Source of the DNA: Odontesthes bonariensis
Taxonomy: Eukaryota > Chordata > Actinopteri > Atheriniformes > Atherinopsidae
NCBI RefSeq assembly: GCF_027942865.1
Contig: NC_134524.1
Location: 19,831,536 to 19,895,535 of the forward strand
Direction: 5' to 3'
DNA: 64,000 nt
Below are positions 61,401 to 64,000 of the stretch, one piece after another. Positions within the stretch are counted from its first letter, which is position 1; every line of letters starts with the position of its first letter. The notes below the pieces were generated by a model. The model did no database searches and was not told the DNA's origin. It saw only the letters and a list, made by a program, of their open reading frames with translations. A program made the translations under genes and the position numbers.

Positions 61401-63724
61401 TATTGGATTGGATCGCTTGTCAAGTGAATGAAACAGACACATTTTCCATCTGTGTGTCGCGAACTGACCTCTTCAGCAGAGGCATGCAACAGTGGCAACG
61501 GCAGAAGAAGACATCTCCCAAATGTAGACTTAAAGTCACATTCTTTGGCGAGGCAGGCATCGATACTGGTGCCCTTAGCAAAGGGTTCCTCACAGGTATA
61601 AATGTTTGTCTATATTTAATTTCACAATAAGAGAACATGTGTGCACATCAAACTCTTTCAAGGCCAGGTGCAGGAGAAAAGATAAACGATAACAAAAGAG
61701 AAAGGAATGATTTATTTCCAAGAAATTTTATTGGACTGATGCACAGATAATTCCTCTCCTTCCTATAGTCAAATCAGACACACTTGACACACTGTCAACA
61801 TGGGTCCACTGGTGGTGTAGTGAGCTCAAATGCTAAATAAATGGGGGGAGAGACAGAAGAGACCTTTTGAATCTCCTGTATTTGCTGTTAAGCAGAAATG
61901 GTGGCAGAGATCGAAAACAGACTCTTTGTTGGAGGGCCAGATAAGAAAGGGAAGAATCCTGTGTATTGTCTCAACAGTTTGGACTCTAACTACTTCAGGT
62001 GCGTAGTGAAACTTTTGCTTTTAGCGTATTAATTGCATTACTACTTAACCCTGTTTTTATATAATTGTAACTATATTCAGGCAGTTCATATGCTGTGTTG
62101 TTTTGTTTTGGTTAGGAGTGCAGGAGAGGTCATGGCAGCTAGCCTGGCACAAGGCGGACCTTGCCCTAACTTAATGCGCAAGTGGTGCTTCAGATATCTC
62201 TGCTCCGGTGACTCTGATAGCATACAAGTGTCTGCCAGTGATGTAACAGATTTTGAACTGTCAGAGCTTATTGAGAGGGTAAATACAATTTTATCAAAGT
62301 TAGTCATTAACCTCATTATGATATGGCTTGCTTTACTTTACTTTTTTGGTTTGTTGCCTGTAGAGAACAATGATGCAATGCAACTTAATTTTACTTGACA
62401 CCTACTGTTTTCAGATAAACAGCGCCAGTAATGACAACATCAGTGATTTAGCTGACCATATTGTGACCTGCGGATACACTGGAATCGTGTCTATGGGGGA
62501 AAAAAGACAGCATGATAAGGTATGTTGGAGACATTTTTGTTTTCATTAAGGCAAGGGTCTATTGTACAATAATTTATGACTTGAATTAGGCTACTTGTTT
62601 GGTCATGTCTAAAACATGGATTAAAAGTAACATGGCATTTATTTCATGCTACAGGTTTAACACTAAAGCGTTCCTGATCAAACATTTTGTCCATTAGAAC
62701 TGTTGTACTTCACTCCACCATGAGAGTCATTCCGATACTAGACCAGCTGAGAAAAGGCCTGCAGCTGTATGACCTACCAAAGGTCATGAAGACCCATCAA
62801 GATCTCTGCCTATCACTGTTTGTTCCAGGGGAAGATGATAAGGTATATTCTTACGTTTTTAGACTGCTTTTAAATTGAACATGAATGTCTTCTGCAAGAA
62901 TTACAATGTTGATGCAGACTGAAATGCACCTCCTTCTTAAAGGCAGATGCAGCCTTCCTTCTGGAGAGGAGCCGCCCGTTTTCAGTGAGATGGGTACGGC
63001 CAAGCACCAAAAGGAAGTAATGATAATGAACTTTTTCCAGGACTACCTTCAAGAACTTGAGGATTCTGGTATGTTTAAGCCAAGAAAGGGTAACTTTTCT
63101 GCTATCCTGCAGTACATTTTATACAGTGTAGTAGTTAATGGTTAATTGATTCCAACTATACAACCCATGAGGCGTTTTTGGAAACTTGGTCCCAAATGAA
63201 TAATAGATGAAATGCAATATTGTGACCTCTAGGATAACAGTTTCTTGAAACTAGACATGAAGGGCTTACAGATGCATAGTTATAATGACAATAACTGGAG
63301 GTGTCTGAACAATTGCCACAACACAATGCCTGTCATCCAGTCACTAACATTTATTATTTTTCAATTCAAACTAACATTGTGTTAATTTTTTCATTAAGAA
63401 CAAGAAGGGGGTCCCAGCAACAACAGTGTTGCTCCCGAAAGCTTGAATGTAGGACGCGTCATGCAATGGATGACAGGACAGCGGCACAAGCCTGTTCTGC
63501 CCAGCGACAAGAGGGACTTTGTCGTCAATATAAAAGTCTGCCATGACTGTGACACGCAACACACGGTTTGCTTTCCCACTGTAAGCGCCTGCAGTCGCAC
63601 GGTCACATTCCCCTCAGCTCACCTGGGAACGTACAGTGAGTTTAAAAACATTTTGACGCTGGCCATATGCCACGGGCAAACGTTTGACAGAGTGTACCCT
63701 TCCTGTTTTTGTCAAATTTTTTAG
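58489..63724 (+). CDS. HECT E3 ligase-like gene (fish G2E3-like family), disrupted
   Basis: Fish multicopy family usually named G2/M phase-specific E3 ubiquitin ligase-like. Likely exons: 58489-58700, 58955-59162, 59301-59376, 59960-60237, 60324-60365, 60736-60812, 60921-60980, 61390-61595, 61896-61998, 62116-62278, 62415-62520, 62698-62842, 62943-63069 and 63399-63724. Features: a Gln/Arg/Gly repeat linker, the family block RSFPGFFRRE, two Cys/His zinc-finger-like motifs (CAICHMMIPL...H-x4-C; CPVCRESFDI...H-x4-C), then a HECT-type region from VTFFGEAGIDTGALSKGF to TVTFPSAHLGTYSEF. CFPTVSAC holds the likely catalytic Cys. No initiator exon is found. Phases fail between 62520 and 62698, and a frame change occurs near 62965, so it is a pseudogene or the sequence has indel errors. 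Ubiquitin transfer by this copy is inference only. Confidence 0.72.
60545..60720 (-). mobile_element. LINE-derived fragment
   Basis: GGTCTCCACCAGGGAGAAAT with TTGTCTCGGAGATGG, followed by an A-rich body, resembles the reversed 3' end of a fish LINE. It lies between HECT-gene exons. Confidence 0.45.
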
Positions 63725-63822
63725 TTTTTCATGGCTACAAAACCATTGCTTTTCTGTTGGTGCATGTTACTCTTCAAAAGCACTGTTGGGCATTCTGAAA
63801 AGTAATGGAAATTTCTTTTTTC

Positions 63823-63828
63823 AATAAA
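63823..63828 (+). terminator. Candidate polyadenylation signal of the HECT-like gene
   Basis: AATAAA about 100 bases after the TAG stop at 63722-63724, followed by a T-rich tract near 63880. Confidence 0.55.
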
Positions 63829-64000
63829 CATGTGTGGGACTCCTGTCTCATAAAATTGAACAGATATCTGAGCAAGTGTTTTTTTTTTTTTTACAAGTAG
63901 ACCGTCTGCAAATGTTAATAAATATACCATTCATTCTTTTGCAAGGTTTTACATCTCAGGCATTTCTTGTGCTGCCATTAGACTTTCAACACACTGAACC
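63829..64000. other. Window end
   Basis: T-rich sequence; nothing recognised. Confidence 0.4.

Overview
The window looks like nuclear DNA of a ray-finned (teleost) fish. The genes are split by GT-AG introns. The repeats include tRNA-headed SINEs, LINE 3' ends tailed with TTGATTGA or TTGACTTGAC-type repeats, hAT ends, TTAA-flanked foldback MITEs and a BEL/Pao retrotransposon. The protein sequences resemble fish leukotriene receptors, a KLHL33-type kelch protein and an NCC-like SLC12 cotransporter. I cannot name the species.

Layout from left to right. (1) 2.2-12.1 kb: two same-strand leukotriene B4 receptor-like GPCR genes (4 and 3 coding exons). The downstream one is the better BLT1 match. 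The upstream one has lost the Asp of the DRY motif. A TTAA-flanked foldback element and a solo LTR with a 5-bp target duplication lie between them. (2) 12.1-20.0 kb: no gene seen; it holds a hAT-type MITE and a relic carrying a PIF/Harbinger-like transposase N-terminus. (3) 20.0-36.4 kb, minus strand: a six-exon BTB-BTB-BACK-kelch gene (KLHL33-like). Its large intron (22.3-32.3 kb) contains two degraded BEL/Pao copies fused head to head. They form about 1.08-kb near-identical inverted arms, and one copy is split by a 985-bp DNA transposon with a 9-bp target duplication. (4) 38.5-51.3 kb, plus strand: a complete 27-coding-exon SLC12 Na-Cl cotransporter gene (NCC-like, probably slc12a10), with an upstream TATA box and a likely noncoding first exon. 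(5) 51.3-58.0 kb: a mobile-element field. It includes a 1.2-kb TTAA element with roughly 390-bp inverted repeats and an internal ORF ending in a P2X7-tail-like CxCGxC segment, and a 1.87-kb hAT-type element containing a broken THAP domain. (6) 58.5-63.7 kb, plus strand: a multi-exon HECT-type E3 ligase-like gene (G2E3-like family of fishes) with two apparent frame breaks.

The vertebrate genes are independent units and not an operon. The two GPCRs are tandem paralogues that would sense leukotriene-type lipids. The kelch protein would be a Cullin-3 adaptor. The SLC12 protein would couple Na+ and Cl- uptake, for example in ionocytes or kidney. All exon boundaries were read by eye from splice signals and phase. 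For the SLC12 gene, the kelch gene and both GPCRs the exon lengths sum to an open frame.
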